This document shows, one piece after another, positions 34,176 through 44,300 of a stretch of DNA of 64,000 bases. The stretch comes from Alphaproteobacteria bacterium (GTDB lineage: Bacteria > Myxococcota_A > UBA796 > CAJQPC01). Position 1 is the first letter of the stretch, and every line of letters begins with the position of its first letter. The notes beneath the pieces are model-generated. The model worked only from the letters and a program-made list of their open reading frames with translations, had not been told where the DNA came from and did no database searches. Made by a program: the position numbers and the translations under genes. Where the stretch lies: assembly GCA_020632795.1 (NCBI GenBank), contig JACKEV010000009.1, positions 124,001 through 188,000 of the forward strand, given 5' to 3'.

Positions 34176-36568
34176 TTGACCTCCATGTACCAGGGCATGA
34201 GGGCGAAGATGTGCTCGTCGGCGAGGTTCAGGTAGGGGGAGAAGCGGACGACCCCCGGCGGCAGCTCCGGCGCCAGGTGGACCCGCACCGTCTCGGTGAC
34301 CTCCTCGCCGAAGGTGCCCTCCCGGCCGGTGAAGGTCATGAGCTGCACCTCGACGCGGTCGGGGATGCCGGCGTCCTTCTTGGCGCGCTCGATGGCGTCC
34401 TGGATGCCGCCCAGCTCGTCCACCAGCCCGATCTCCTTGGCGTCCTGGCCGGACCACACCCGGCCCCGGGCGACCTCCTCGACCTGGTCCATCGTCATGC
34501 CGCGCCCGTCGGCGACCCGCTCCTTGAACTGGCGGTAGGTGTCGCCGATCATGCGGTCCAGCGCGGCGTACTCCACGGGGTCCATCGGGCGGGAGAGGGC
34601 GAACATGCCCGCGTTCCGGCCGCGGGTGAACACCTCGGCGTTGACCCCGAGGGTGTCCATGAGCCCCGCCGCGGAGAACTTGCCGCCGTAGACGCCGATG
34701 GAGCCGGTGATGGTGCTGGGCTCGGCGAAGATGACGTCGCCGCCAGCGGCCACATAGTAGCCCCCCGACGCCGCGACGCCGCCGAACGAGACGATGACCG
34801 GCTTGCCTTCGGCCTTGACCTCCTCGACCGCGCGCCAGATCTGGTCGGAGGCGAACGCGGAGCCGCCGGGGGAGTCGACCCGCAGGACCACCGCCTTGAC
34901 GGCGTTGTCGTCGGCGGCCTGGCGCAGCGCCCGGACCACGGTGGCCGAGCCCACGTTGCCCCCGCCCAGGAGGCTGGGGGGCTGGGACTCGCCGCCGGTG
35001 ATGGGACCGTCCACGTAGATCAGCGCGATCTGGCGGGAGGGCTTCCAGCCCGGCGTGTCGGGGGTGGCGTAGTAATCGTCGTCCAGCTCGAAGCCCCGGG
35101 GCAGGATGCCCTCCAGCTCCTCCTCGAAGTCCTCGGGGTACACCAGCCCGTCGACGAGCCCCAGGGCAACCGCCTCGCCCCCGGTATACGGGCCGCCGTC
35201 GATCAGGGTGCGCACCTGCTCCTCGGGCAGGTTGCGCCCCTGGGAGATGCCCTTGACCAGGACCTCGAAGAGGTCGTCCATCCAGGCCTCGGTCTGCTCC
35301 CGGGAGGTCGGGCTGGGCTCGGTGTTGGTGAACTGCTCGGGGGCGGACTTGTACTCGGCCCGCTTGGCGTACTGCGGCTCGACGCCCACCAGATCCAGCG
35401 CCCCCCGCAGGTAGAACAGCTCGCTGGAGAGGCCGATGAGGTCCAGCTCTCCGGCGGGGTTGAGGTAGACCTTGTCGCAGTCGGCGGCCAGCAGGTACGC
35501 CCCGTTGCCCGGCGCCCCGTCCAGGTAGGCCACCACCGGCTTGCCGGCCTCGCGGATGCGGCGGATCGCCTCCCGCAGCTCCTGGATCTGGGCGAAGGAG
35601 AACGGCGTGGCCCGCACGGAGAGCACCAGGCCCTTCACCGAGGGGTCGGACTCGGCGTGCCGCAGGCGGTTGAGCAGCCGCAGGTAGGACTCGCCGGCCG
35701 GCTGGAGCAGCGTCGACTGGGGCTGGTAGGGGTAGGACTGGTCGATGCGGATCAGCGGGACGCGGCGCCCCTGGCCCAGCAGCCGGTCCTCCCAGGGCCC
35801 GGTGATGAGGTAGGCCTGCCCCTTCTGCCCGCTGTCCGCCACGAAGGCGCCGACCCCCAGGGAGCCGAAGTAGACCTCGACGCCCCCACCCACGTCGAAG
35901 CGCGAGAAGTCCGGCGAGGCCGAGGCCTGGGCCCGCAGCGCCAGCCCGGTCAGCGGCCGCGCCCGCACGATGGCGGAGAGGGTCTGCAGGTCCGCGAAGC
36001 TGCCGCCGGCGCTGGGGTCGGTGATCTCGTAGTCCACCGCGATCTCCAGGCGCTCCTGGAGGGGGCGGACCGTCGCCCCGATCGCGTAGGACGAGTAGAT
36101 CCCGAAGTCGGGGGCGGGGTTGCCGATGTTCCGCGCGGTGGCGCCGAAGCCCAGGTAGGGCAGGGGACGGTAGCCCAGCCCCAGGTCCCAGGACACGAAG
36201 TTGTTGCCCGAGCCGTGGGGCAGGTTCCAGATCAGGTTGGCCCCCAGCCGGAACTGCTTGGGCAGCCGGATGGACACCGCCGAGTTGAAGCCCCACCAGG
36301 ACGTGTTGTCGCTGCCGCGTCGGAACAGCAGCCCCGCGGAGGTGCCGCCGGCCGAGGTGGACACCGCGAAGGACGTGGTGTCGGTGTCCACGAACTCCTG
36401 CTCGAACCACACGCCCAGGCCCGCGTCCGGGTCATAGCCCAGGTTGGCCGGGTTGGTCCAGGCGGCGGCCGGGCCGTCCTCCAGCGACACGCTGGCCGCG
36501 GGGGCGTCGAGCCGCTCCTGCTGGGCAGCGGCGAGGGGGAGCAGGAGCAGAGGGAGCGAGAGCGTCAT
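34172..36568 (-). CDS. sppA: Outer-membrane-barrel-like domain fused to SppA signal peptide peptidase (S49)
   Basis: This 798-residue protein begins with a signal peptide (MTLSLPLLLLPLAAAQQ; ATG at 36568 after GGAG). Residues about 25-250 look like an outer-membrane barrel: AWTNPANLGYDPDAGLGVWFE, then alternating amphipathic strands such as FRLGANLIWNLPHG and GGVEVYFGSLGVGAFV. Residues about 265-798 are a two-repeat S49 peptidase. The catalytic dyad is present: Lys407 in EYKSAPEQF and Ser601 in VAASGGYYVAAGGD, with LRVDSPGGSAFAS before it and STITGSIGVYGGKF after. Classical SppA degrades signal peptides in the inner membrane. The barrel would place this enzyme at the outer membrane, implying another substrate. 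It is translated ahead of the NtrC-type regulator. Confidence 0.86.
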   Translation of the reverse strand: MTLSLPLLLLPLAAAQQERLDAPAASVSLEDGPAAAWTNPANLGYDPDAGLGVWFEQEFVDTDTTSFAVSTSAGGTSAGLLFRRGSDNTSWWGFNSAVSIRLPKQFRLGANLIWNLPHGSGNNFVSWDLGLGYRPLPYLGFGATARNIGNPAPDFGIYSSYAIGATVRPLQERLEIAVDYEITDPSAGGSFADLQTLSAIVRARPLTGLALRAQASASPDFSRFDVGGGVEVYFGSLGVGAFVADSGQKGQAYLITGPWEDRLLGQGRRVPLIRIDQSYPYQPQSTLLQPAGESYLRLLNRLRHAESDPSVKGLVLSVRATPFSFAQIQELREAIRRIREAGKPVVAYLDGAPGNGAYLLAADCDKVYLNPAGELDLIGLSSELFYLRGALDLVGVEPQYAKRAEYKSAPEQFTNTEPSPTSREQTEAWMDDLFEVLVKGISQGRNLPEEQVRTLIDGGPYTGGEAVALGLVDGLVYPEDFEEELEGILPRGFELDDDYYATPDTPGWKPSRQIALIYVDGPITGGESQPPSLLGGGNVGSATVVRALRQAADDNAVKAVVLRVDSPGGSAFASDQIWRAVEEVKAEGKPVIVSFGGVAASGGYYVAAGGDVIFAEPSTITGSIGVYGGKFSAAGLMDTLGVNAEVFTRGRNAGMFALSRPMDPVEYAALDRMIGDTYRQFKERVADGRGMTMDQVEEVARGRVWSGQDAKEIGLVDELGGIQDAIERAKKDAGIPDRVEVQLMTFTGREGTFGEEVTETVRVHLAPELPPGVVRFSPYLNLADEHIFALMPWYMEVK

Positions 36569-36875
36569 GTGGGCTCCGGACGTTCGAGGGGGCTGCCGTG
36601 CCCCATGGACAGCGACCGCCCCCCCTAGATGCCACACTGAGAGGACCGGGGCAAAGCGGCGGTCGTGGATTGGCTCTTGCCCTGACAAGACTTGCCTTTG
36701 AAGAGAAATCAGGCATTTCTATACAAGTGACCAGAAAAGATGAAAAAACGCCCTTGAAGATTCTTGAACCTGCGTCATATTCTCCCTGTGGGCCCGCCCC
36801 AGGTGTGAAACCTGCGCGCCCGCTCCGCAGTCAGATCCACTGCACCCCCTCGGCCGCCCCCGATCGGAACCCGCC
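36569..36875. other. Divergent intergenic region between sppA-like gene and dacB
   Basis: These 307 bases separate two genes that point away from each other, so promoters for both are expected. The centre, about 36700-36785, is markedly AT-rich for this genome and contains the candidate promoter listed separately for dacB. I see no gene, tRNA or strong hairpin. The minus-strand promoter for the sppA-regulator unit must lie here too but is not obvious by eye. Confidence 0.6.
36754..36781 (+). promoter_or_regulatory. Candidate sigma-70 promoter for dacB
   Basis: TTGAAG (36754-36759) and CATATT (36776-36781) are separated by 16 bases in the AT-rich core of the divergent region, about 95 bases before the dacB start. 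TTGAAC eight bases further on is an alternative -35 element. The match is moderate. Confidence 0.4.
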
Positions 36876-38396
36876 ATGATCCGCCTTAGCTCCCGCATCC
36901 GGCCCCTCCTCTCCCTCACCGCGATCGGACTCGCGCTGACCTTCGGCGGCTGGCAGGCCCACGCCGACGAGCCCGCCGTCGTCACCGCGCCGGTCGCCTC
37001 GCTGGACAGCGTGCTCGCGCCGCTCACCGAGGATCGCCTCTTCCGAGACTCCTCGGTGTCGCTGCAGGTCGTCGACGTGGCCACCGGTCAGGAGGTCTAC
37101 GCCTACAACGCCGACACCGCGCTGAACCCGGCCTCCACCATGAAGGTCGTCACCGCGGCCGCCGCCCTGCGCGAGCTGGGCCCGTCCTACCGCTTCACCA
37201 CGACCCTGCTCCGGGACGGCGACGTCAACAACGAGGGCGTGCTGGAGGGCGACCTCTACGTCCGCGGCACCGGCGACCCCACCATGGTCCTCGAGAAGCT
37301 GTGGAAGATGGTCTACGACCTCAAGCTGGAGGGGGTCACCGAGGTCTCCGGCGACGTGGTCTTCGACCGCAGCTTCATGGACAGCGAGTACGCGATCCCG
37401 GGCTGGGACAAGAAGGAGGACATCGAGCGGGGCCCCTCCTACTTCCCCTCGCTCGGCGCCCTGTCGCTCAACTTCAACACCGTCGCCGTGGTCGTCGGGC
37501 CCGGCCCCAAGGTCGGGGAGCCCGCCCGCGCCCAGCTCGAGACCGCGGCCCCCGGCATCATCGAGATCGAGAACGAGCTGCGCACAGGCTCCAAGGGCAC
37601 CCGCCGCGTCATCAACCTGGAGCGGGAGGTCGAGGGCTCCAAGATGACCCTCAAGGTGAGCGGCTCCATCCCCCAGGAGACCTCCGCCCAGCGCTACTAC
37701 CGCTCGGTGCCCGACCCCACCGCCTACTTCACCGCGGCCTTCGCCGACATGATGAAGCAGCACGGGATCAAGGTCCGAGGGCACTACGTCGACGGCGAGA
37801 CCCCCAGTGACGCGCGTCAGCTTGTGGAGCTGCGATCGCCGCCGCTGGCGATGATCCTGATGGACACCAACAAGTACTCCAACAACTTCATGGCCGAGCA
37901 GGTGCTCAAGGCCGTGGGGGCCGAGGCCAAGGGCGCCCCGGGCACCACGGCGAAGGGCCTGGAGGTGGTCAGCGAGTACCTGACCGAGCTGGGGATCCCG
38001 GAGGGCGAGGCCACGCTGATCAACGGCTCGGGCCTCTCCCGGGAGCTGTACCTGCGGCCCACCCACCTCACCGCGGTGCTGGTGGACATGGCCCACGACC
38101 CCAAGGTGGGGCATGAGTTCTCGTCCTCCCTGGCCATCGGCGGCCGGGACGGCACCCTGTGGGCGCGCTTCCGGGACGAGGACGAGGTCGACCGCCTGCG
38201 CGGAAAGACGGGAACCCTGAACGGCGTTCATTGTCTGGCCGGGTACGTGGAGGCCGCTGATGGCCGCGAGTACGCCTTTGCATTCCTGGTCAACGATCTG
38301 CCGTACTCCATCAGCAGAGCCCGCCGCGTCCACGATCGCTTCGCCGACATCATGTTCGGCCTCGACGCGCAGGCGCTTGCCGAGAGCAGCCCCTGA
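36876..38396 (+). CDS. dacB: D-alanyl-D-alanine carboxypeptidase/endopeptidase (PBP4, S13)
   Basis: This 506-residue periplasmic enzyme trims or cleaves peptidoglycan peptide cross-links. It has a signal peptide (to about residue 30, ending WQAHA). All three penicillin-binding motifs are present: SxxK at Ser87-Lys90 in NPASTMK, SxN as SNN near residue 335 in NKYSNNFMAEQ, and KTG near 443 in LRGKTGTLNG. The long insertion between the first two motifs is typical of S13/PBP4 enzymes. It precedes the motor cluster on the same strand, but a separate promoter (38422-38451) follows it, so it is probably its own unit. Confidence 0.94.
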   Translation: MIRLSSRIRPLLSLTAIGLALTFGGWQAHADEPAVVTAPVASLDSVLAPLTEDRLFRDSSVSLQVVDVATGQEVYAYNADTALNPASTMKVVTAAAALRELGPSYRFTTTLLRDGDVNNEGVLEGDLYVRGTGDPTMVLEKLWKMVYDLKLEGVTEVSGDVVFDRSFMDSEYAIPGWDKKEDIERGPSYFPSLGALSLNFNTVAVVVGPGPKVGEPARAQLETAAPGIIEIENELRTGSKGTRRVINLEREVEGSKMTLKVSGSIPQETSAQRYYRSVPDPTAYFTAAFADMMKQHGIKVRGHYVDGETPSDARQLVELRSPPLAMILMDTNKYSNNFMAEQVLKAVGAEAKGAPGTTAKGLEVVSEYLTELGIPEGEATLINGSGLSRELYLRPTHLTAVLVDMAHDPKVGHEFSSSLAIGGRDGTLWARFRDEDEVDRLRGKTGTLNGVHCLAGYVEAADGREYAFAFLVNDLPYSISRARRVHDRFADIMFGLDAQALAESSP

Positions 38397-38421
38397 GCGT
38401 GTCACCACGCCTCGCGTTGCG

Positions 38422-38451
38422 TTGACATCGGCACGGTCGCGCCGGTATACA
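38422..38451 (+). promoter_or_regulatory. Sigma-70-type promoter at the head of the motor-like cluster
   Basis: A perfect TTGACA (38422-38427) is followed after 18 bases by TATACA (38446-38451). It lies 98 bases before the first gene of the cluster and 25 bases after the dacB stop. A second -10-like element, TATGCT, at 38461-38466 may be an alternative. Confidence 0.6.
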
Positions 38452-38549
38452 GGCCTGGACTATGCTAGGATCGCGGAGTGTGGGTTGTGGCCGTCGCCGG
38501 TCCTGTCGCTGAAGCGCCCGCCACCGCGTTCAAAGCCGGAGCCAAGCGG

Positions 38550-39248
38550 ATGAAGCGTTGCCTCAGGTTGGCAGTTTTCATGGGCATGATTGCCGGAGTC
38601 GCCCCCAGCGTCCTCGCTCAGGACGGCGGCGCGACCTCCGAGGACCCGGGCGCCGCTGATGCCGCTGCAGCCGAGGCTGCGGCGGCGGCAGAGGCCGACG
38701 CGGCCGAGGAGGCACGCGTCAAGGAAGCGCGGCGTCGCCTCGGCACGATGGAGGAGCAGGTCAACACCCAGAAGGAGCAGGTCTTCCGCTCGAAGGCCAC
38801 CCTCCAGCTCCTCCGCGAGATCGTCATCCAGGGGGCCAACAGCGGCTCCCGCTCCACGGTCTGGCACCTCAACGGGCTCGGCAAGGGCTATCGCGTCGAG
38901 TCGGTGGCCTACTACCTCGACGGCCAGTCCATCTACGCCAAGTTCGACCCCTCCGGTGGCCTGGACGACTCCGAGGAGATCCGCATCTGGGACGGCGCGA
39001 TCCCGCCCGGCCAGCACCAGCTCACCGTGAACATGGTGCTGCGTGGCAACGGCCGCAAGGTCTTCACCTACGTGGAGGGCTACAGCTTCAAGGTGCAGTC
39101 CAGCTACAACTTCACCGCCGAAGAGGGCCAGGCCACCACCCTCAAGGTCAAGGTCGACGAGCGCAAGGGCTTCGGGATCCCCTACACCGAGCGTCCCACT
39201 GTGGATTTCGAGCTTGACGCGATCCAGCTGGTAGAGACATCCGAGTAG
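38550..39248 (+). CDS. Exported coiled-coil/beta-sandwich protein, first gene of motor-like cluster
   Basis: The 232-residue protein has a signal peptide (MKRCLRLAVFMGMIAGVAPSVLAQ). An Ala/Glu-rich coiled coil follows to about residue 100, with EEARVKEARRRLGTMEEQV. The all-beta C-terminal half includes VAYYLDGQSIYAKFD, IRIWDGAIPPGQHQLTVNMVLRG and FKVQSSYNFTAEEG. The latter looks like a PEGA- or immunoglobulin-like sandwich that could bind the cell wall or a partner. The ATG at 38550 follows GGAG with eight-base spacing. I recall similar proteins beside TPR genes in myxobacterial Glt/Nfs-type loci, but cannot assign a name. Location is expected in the periplasm. It starts the transcript after the TTGACA promoter. 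Confidence 0.75.
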   Translation: MKRCLRLAVFMGMIAGVAPSVLAQDGGATSEDPGAADAAAAEAAAAAEADAAEEARVKEARRRLGTMEEQVNTQKEQVFRSKATLQLLREIVIQGANSGSRSTVWHLNGLGKGYRVESVAYYLDGQSIYAKFDPSGGLDDSEEIRIWDGAIPPGQHQLTVNMVLRGNGRKVFTYVEGYSFKVQSSYNFTAEEGQATTLKVKVDERKGFGIPYTERPTVDFELDAIQLVETSE

Positions 39249-39315
39249 CGCGGTGTCGGAAAGGCAGATGACCCGAACCCGACCGGACCTGCAACGACCC
39301 TCGACTGGGGTGAAG

Positions 39316-41379
39316 ATGCGCCTTCGAAATGCGACGTGGCCCCGCCTCCTGTGGCCTGGGAGCCTGCTCGCCCTGCTGCTCTCTCCGTCCGCCTCCTTTG
39401 CGGCGGACGAGAGCACCATGACCCGCCTCGACCGCCTGGAGACCCAGGTGGGCGCGGCCGAGGAGCGCCTCAGCTCCATCGACGCCGACATCCGCAACCG
39501 GACCGGCTTCATCGGCTCGCTGGAGGCGATGCGCCGCTACGAGGACGCGGTGTTCAACTACCTCCTGGGCCGCTACGACGAGGCCGCCAAGGAGTTCTTC
39601 ACCCTGCTGGAGTCCGGGGTGCTCGGGAACAGCCCCGAGTTCAAGGACTCGCAGTGGTACCTGGCCGAGTGCCTGTTCGAACTGCGCAACTTCGCGCTGG
39701 CCGAGGACGCCTACCAGGTCATGGTGAACGCGGGGCCCCAGCACCCGTTCTTCCCCGACGCGGTGCGCCGCCTGCTCGAGATCTACGGCATCACCGGCGA
39801 CGGCCAGGCGTTCTACGACGTCTACAACTCCTACATCATCACCAGCCGCGTCGAGCCCTCCGACGTCGTCAAGTACACGCTGGCCAAGTCCTTCTACCGC
39901 CAGGGCGAGTACGCCCGCGCCAAGTCCATGCTGGAGGACGTCCAGCTCGGCGGCACCTACTACAGCCGGGCCCGCTACCTCCTGGGCACCGTGCTGGTGG
40001 TCGAGGGCAACTACGACGACGCCATCGACCAGTTCAAGCTGGTCTCCGACCTCCAGCCCAACACCGTCGAGGACCGCGAGGTGGTCGACCTCGCCAACCT
40101 CGCGCTGGGCCGCCTCTACTACGAGCTTGGCGACTTCACCGCCTCGCTGGACCACTACCAGCGCATCAGCCGGGCCTCCCAGTACTTCCCGGACGCGCTC
40201 TACGAGATGGGCTGGACCTCCATCAAGCAGGAGGACTACCAGCAGGCCCTCCAGTCGGTGGAGATCTTCCTGCTGGCCTACCCCGAGCACCGCTACACCG
40301 CCCAGCTCAAGCTCGACCAGGGCCACCTCTACCGCAAGGAGAGCCGGAACGACGACGCCCTGAACAGCTACCAGTCCATCGTCGACGAGTACACACCGAT
40401 CACGGAGCAGATCCGGGACATCGAGGGTGATCCCGCCGCGCTCCGGGACTGGTTCGGCCGGCTGTCCGCCGCCGACGGGCTCGACTCCTTCTACGGCGGC
40501 ACGCTGCCGGTCTTCGCCATCGAGATGCTGCTCGCCGACCAGGAGGTCAGCCGGGCCCTGCGGGTCTACCGCGAGCTGCGCCGCCAGCGCACCGAGATCG
40601 ACGAGTCCAAGCAGCTCATCCAGGAGATCGAGGCCGCCCTCGACTCCGGCACGGTCGGCACCTTCCAGCGCGGCAACGTGGAGCTCTCCAGCATCGACCT
40701 CGAGATCGCCCGCCTCCAGGGCGAGCTGCTCTACCTGGAGGAGAGCTGGCTGCTCTCTGAGACCTCCGGCGAGACCGCCGACCGGATCCGGGCCCTGCGC
40801 AAGGAGCGCGAGGACGTCGCCCGGGAGGCCGGTGAGGCGGCGGCCGAGGGCCGCGAGGGCAGCGGCCCCGAGGCCCAGATCACCGCCTACGCCGAGCTCC
40901 GCAAGAAGCTCCAGCTCCTCCGCAGCAAGGCCACCTCCACCGACGCCCGGCAGGTCGCCAACCGCATCGACGCGATGTGGGACCGCCTGGCCCGGGTCTC
41001 CAGCGGCGCGGCGTCGCTGGAGTCCAGCCTGGGAGGCCTGGAGGCCGGCGAGCTGGGCACCATCCGGGCGCGGCTGGAGGCTGAGAAGGTGGTGGTCAGC
41101 GAGACCGACGCCCAGGTCTCTACCTACATGGTCGAGGCCGAGGCCCTCTCCACCGACGTCACCCGCGCGGGCTTCAACACGCTCGGCGACACCTTCGCCG
41201 AGTCCATCCTCCGCGCCGACAAGGGCATCGTAGACGTGTACTGGTCCGAGAAGATCCGGGTCTCCGAGGAGCGCCGCGCGGTCCTCGAGGACCAGAAGGC
41301 CCTGCTGAGCGAGCTGGACCAGCAGTTCAGGGTGATCCGGCAGAACCTCCCCGCCGAGACCACGGACACCAAGGAGTAG
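39316..41379 (+). CDS. Exported TPR and coiled-coil protein (GltC-like position)
   Basis: The 687-residue protein has a signal peptide (MRLRNATWPRLLWPGSLLALLLSPSASFA in outline; ATG at 39316). A short coiled coil (MTRLDRLETQVGAAEERL) leads to TPR repeats over about 70-380, with units such as YDEAAKEFFTLLE, YARAKSMLEDVQ, YDDAIDQFKLVSD and YQQALQSVEIFLL. The last 200 residues are Glu/Arg-rich helix with likely coiled coils (ARLQGELLYLEES, EEDVARE-type heptads). It should sit in the periplasm as a scaffold. It is the second cluster gene and ends four bases before the next TPR gene. By order and size it compares best with GltC/NfsC; this is inference from architecture. Confidence 0.78.
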   Translation: MRLRNATWPRLLWPGSLLALLLSPSASFAADESTMTRLDRLETQVGAAEERLSSIDADIRNRTGFIGSLEAMRRYEDAVFNYLLGRYDEAAKEFFTLLESGVLGNSPEFKDSQWYLAECLFELRNFALAEDAYQVMVNAGPQHPFFPDAVRRLLEIYGITGDGQAFYDVYNSYIITSRVEPSDVVKYTLAKSFYRQGEYARAKSMLEDVQLGGTYYSRARYLLGTVLVVEGNYDDAIDQFKLVSDLQPNTVEDREVVDLANLALGRLYYELGDFTASLDHYQRISRASQYFPDALYEMGWTSIKQEDYQQALQSVEIFLLAYPEHRYTAQLKLDQGHLYRKESRNDDALNSYQSIVDEYTPITEQIRDIEGDPAALRDWFGRLSAADGLDSFYGGTLPVFAIEMLLADQEVSRALRVYRELRRQRTEIDESKQLIQEIEAALDSGTVGTFQRGNVELSSIDLEIARLQGELLYLEESWLLSETSGETADRIRALRKEREDVAREAGEAAAEGREGSGPEAQITAYAELRKKLQLLRSKATSTDARQVANRIDAMWDRLARVSSGAASLESSLGGLEAGELGTIRARLEAEKVVVSETDAQVSTYMVEAEALSTDVTRAGFNTLGDTFAESILRADKGIVDVYWSEKIRVSEERRAVLEDQKALLSELDQQFRVIRQNLPAETTDTKE

Positions 41380-41383
41380 CACG

Positions 41384-44300
41384 ATGGCTTCGCCCCGAAC
41401 CGCCGCGCTGCGCCTGACGCTCGCGCTCACCTTCCTGCTCCCCTCCGTCGCGCTCGCGCAGGACGGGGGAACACCCCCTCCGCAGGCTGAGCGACAGACC
41501 GGCTACATCCCCGCCGAGGTCGAGGCCTACGAGGCCGCCGCCGAGCGGTTCCGCTCCCGGATGAACGAGTTCACCCAGGACGCCCGCGCCATCGTCGACC
41601 AGCTCGAGCGTGAGGAGCGCGACAAGGTCAAGTTCACCTACAGCGCCCTGGTCTCCGGCCTGGAGGACGAGGAGCTCAAGCTGCGCGACGAGTCCATCGC
41701 GCGCTTCGAGGAGTTCCTCCGCAAGTACCCCGACGGTGAGTACTCCCCCCACGTCATGTTCCGCCTCGCCGAGCTGTACTTCGACGTGGCCGGCGAGCAG
41801 TACATCGCCGACATGTCGGACTACAACGAGCTGGTCGAGCAGGCCTTTGCGCAGGGGCTCGCGGACATCCCGGAGGAGCCCACCAAGGATCTGAGCCCCT
41901 CGATCCGGCTCTACGAGCGCATCCTCGCCAACCACGGCGACTACGAGTACCTCGACGGCACGCTCTACATGCTGGGCTACTGCTACAGCGACGCCCAGTC
42001 CCGCCAGTTCATGGAGGATCCGGACGCCGAGGAGAAGTCGCTGGCCTTCTACAACCGCCTCGTGTCCGAGTTCCCGGACTCCCAGTTCGCGGCCGACGGC
42101 AACTTCCGCATCGGTGAATACCACTTCACCAACAACGACATCGAGCTGGCCGTCCCGTACTACGCGGCGGTGCTGGAGAGGGCCCAACCCGAGGAGGTGC
42201 TCTACCAGAACGGCACCTACATGCTGGCCTGGTCCCACTACAAGCTGTCGGACTACAGCGAGGCCCTTGCGCTGTTCACCCAGCTCCTCGACATCTCCGA
42301 GCAGGTCTTCCTGGACACCGGGCGAGAGTCCAACCTCAAGCCCGAGGCCGTCGAGTACACCGCCATCTCGTTCTCCGATCTGGCCGATAAGTCCATCACC
42401 TTCGCGGACCCGGCCTGGCGCAGCTACGCGACCGAGGACACCATCAAGGCCGGCAACACCCTCACCGAGCTGGGCCTCGGGCTTCGCCAGGTCTCGTCGG
42501 TCGAGGTCCACAACGCCTGGTACGCCAAGGCCGGGCGGCGTGAGTTCGAGATCGAGGTCGTCAAGAAGCTCGCCGAGGTGCTGGTCAACCAGGCCCGCTA
42601 CGAAGAGGCCATCGCGACCTACCGCTACATCCAGAGCACCTGGCCGAACGACCCGGAGAACCCCGAGTACCAGATGGCCATCGCGCGGCTGTACGTGAAC
42701 CTGCCGCTGCCGGATGAGGAGTCCTCCCGCCTCGCCATCTCCCAGCTCAACGAGATGTACAACGAGGAGAGTTCCTGGGCGCTCGCGAACCGCAACAACC
42801 CCGACGCCCTCAACACCGCCCGCAAGTACATCGAGCAGTCCCTCTACACCGTCGCCGCCGAGCTGCACGGCTATGCCCAGCAGACCGGCAACCCCGAGGA
42901 CTACTCCAAGGCCGCCGATCGCTACCAGGAGTACCTGCGCAAGTTCCCGTTCGCGGACGACTACTTCCGCGTCTCCTGGTACCTGGCGGACTGCCTCTTC
43001 TTCTCCGAGCGCTATGACGAGGCCCTCGAGGAGTACGCCCAGCTCCTCAAGGCTGGCGGCCACGCCCATGTGGACGGCGCCATCTACCAGACCTTCATGG
43101 CGCGGTTCAAGATCCTCGAGAAGAAGTACGGCGGCGTCGAGAAGGCCCCGCAGGACGCCGTCGTGGAGCGCACCGTCGAGACCCAGTCGGGCGGCACCCG
43201 CGACGTGCTGATGCTCTCGCCGGACCACAAGGCGTTCATCGAGGCCGCCGACGCGGTCATCGCCACCGACTTCGCCGACCCGGACTTCAAGAAGGCCAAG
43301 GCCGAGAACATCTCGGCGCTGCACTACATGTCCGCGCAGATCCTCTACGCCCACGGCCACTACGAGGAGGCTCGCCCACGCCTCGAGGAGCTGATCGACC
43401 GCTACCCCCGCACCGACAACGCGGCCTACGCCGCCCGGCTGGTGGTCAACAGCTACACCAACGACGGCGACCTGGAGAACGTGCTCCAGTACTCCAGCAT
43501 CTACCGCATGAAGAACCTGGGCGCGGATCCCAGCCTCGCGGCGAACAACGAGGCCACCTTCACCTCGCTGCGTGAGGACTCCGCCTTCAAGATCGCGCTC
43601 CGCCTCAAGCAGGAGGGCAACGTCCTGGGCGCGGCCGACGCCTTCATGGACTACATCGACGAGTACCCGAAGTCCGAGAACGTCCCGCTGGCCCTCTACA
43701 ACGCCGCCAACAACTACGAGCTGGCGGGCAAGGCCGACCGGGCCAACGAGCTGTTCGAGGAGTACATCAACCGCTACCCCCAGGGCGAGTTCGCCGAGGG
43801 CCTCTACTTCCGCATCGCGACCAACTACGCGTCGATCCTCGAGCTGGACAAGGCCATCGAATACTACGAGAGCCTCTACCAGTACTTCGACGACAACGTC
43901 GACGCCCCGGCGGCGCTCTACATGGCCGGCTTCCTGCGCACCGGTATCGGCGATTATCGCGGCGCGGCCGAGAACTTCGAGATCTACGTCCGCAAGTTCG
44001 CCGACCAGCCCGACACCGAGCAGGTCTACTGGCTCGCTGGCGAGCAGTGGAAGAAGATCAGCGACGACGACACCTTCAAGTTCTACCGCCGCTACCTCCA
44101 GAAGTTCCCCGACCAGAACGCCGACCACGTTCTCGAGGCCAAGCACTGGACGGCGAAGTACTACGAGCGCGAGGGCAACGCCCGCAAGGCCGACCAGGCC
44201 TGGGACGACCTCAACGCCACCTTCGCCAGCCTGGCCGCCGCCGGCCCCATCGGCCCCAAGGGCCGGAACCTCGCCGCGGAGGCGGCGTTCCGGGAGTACC

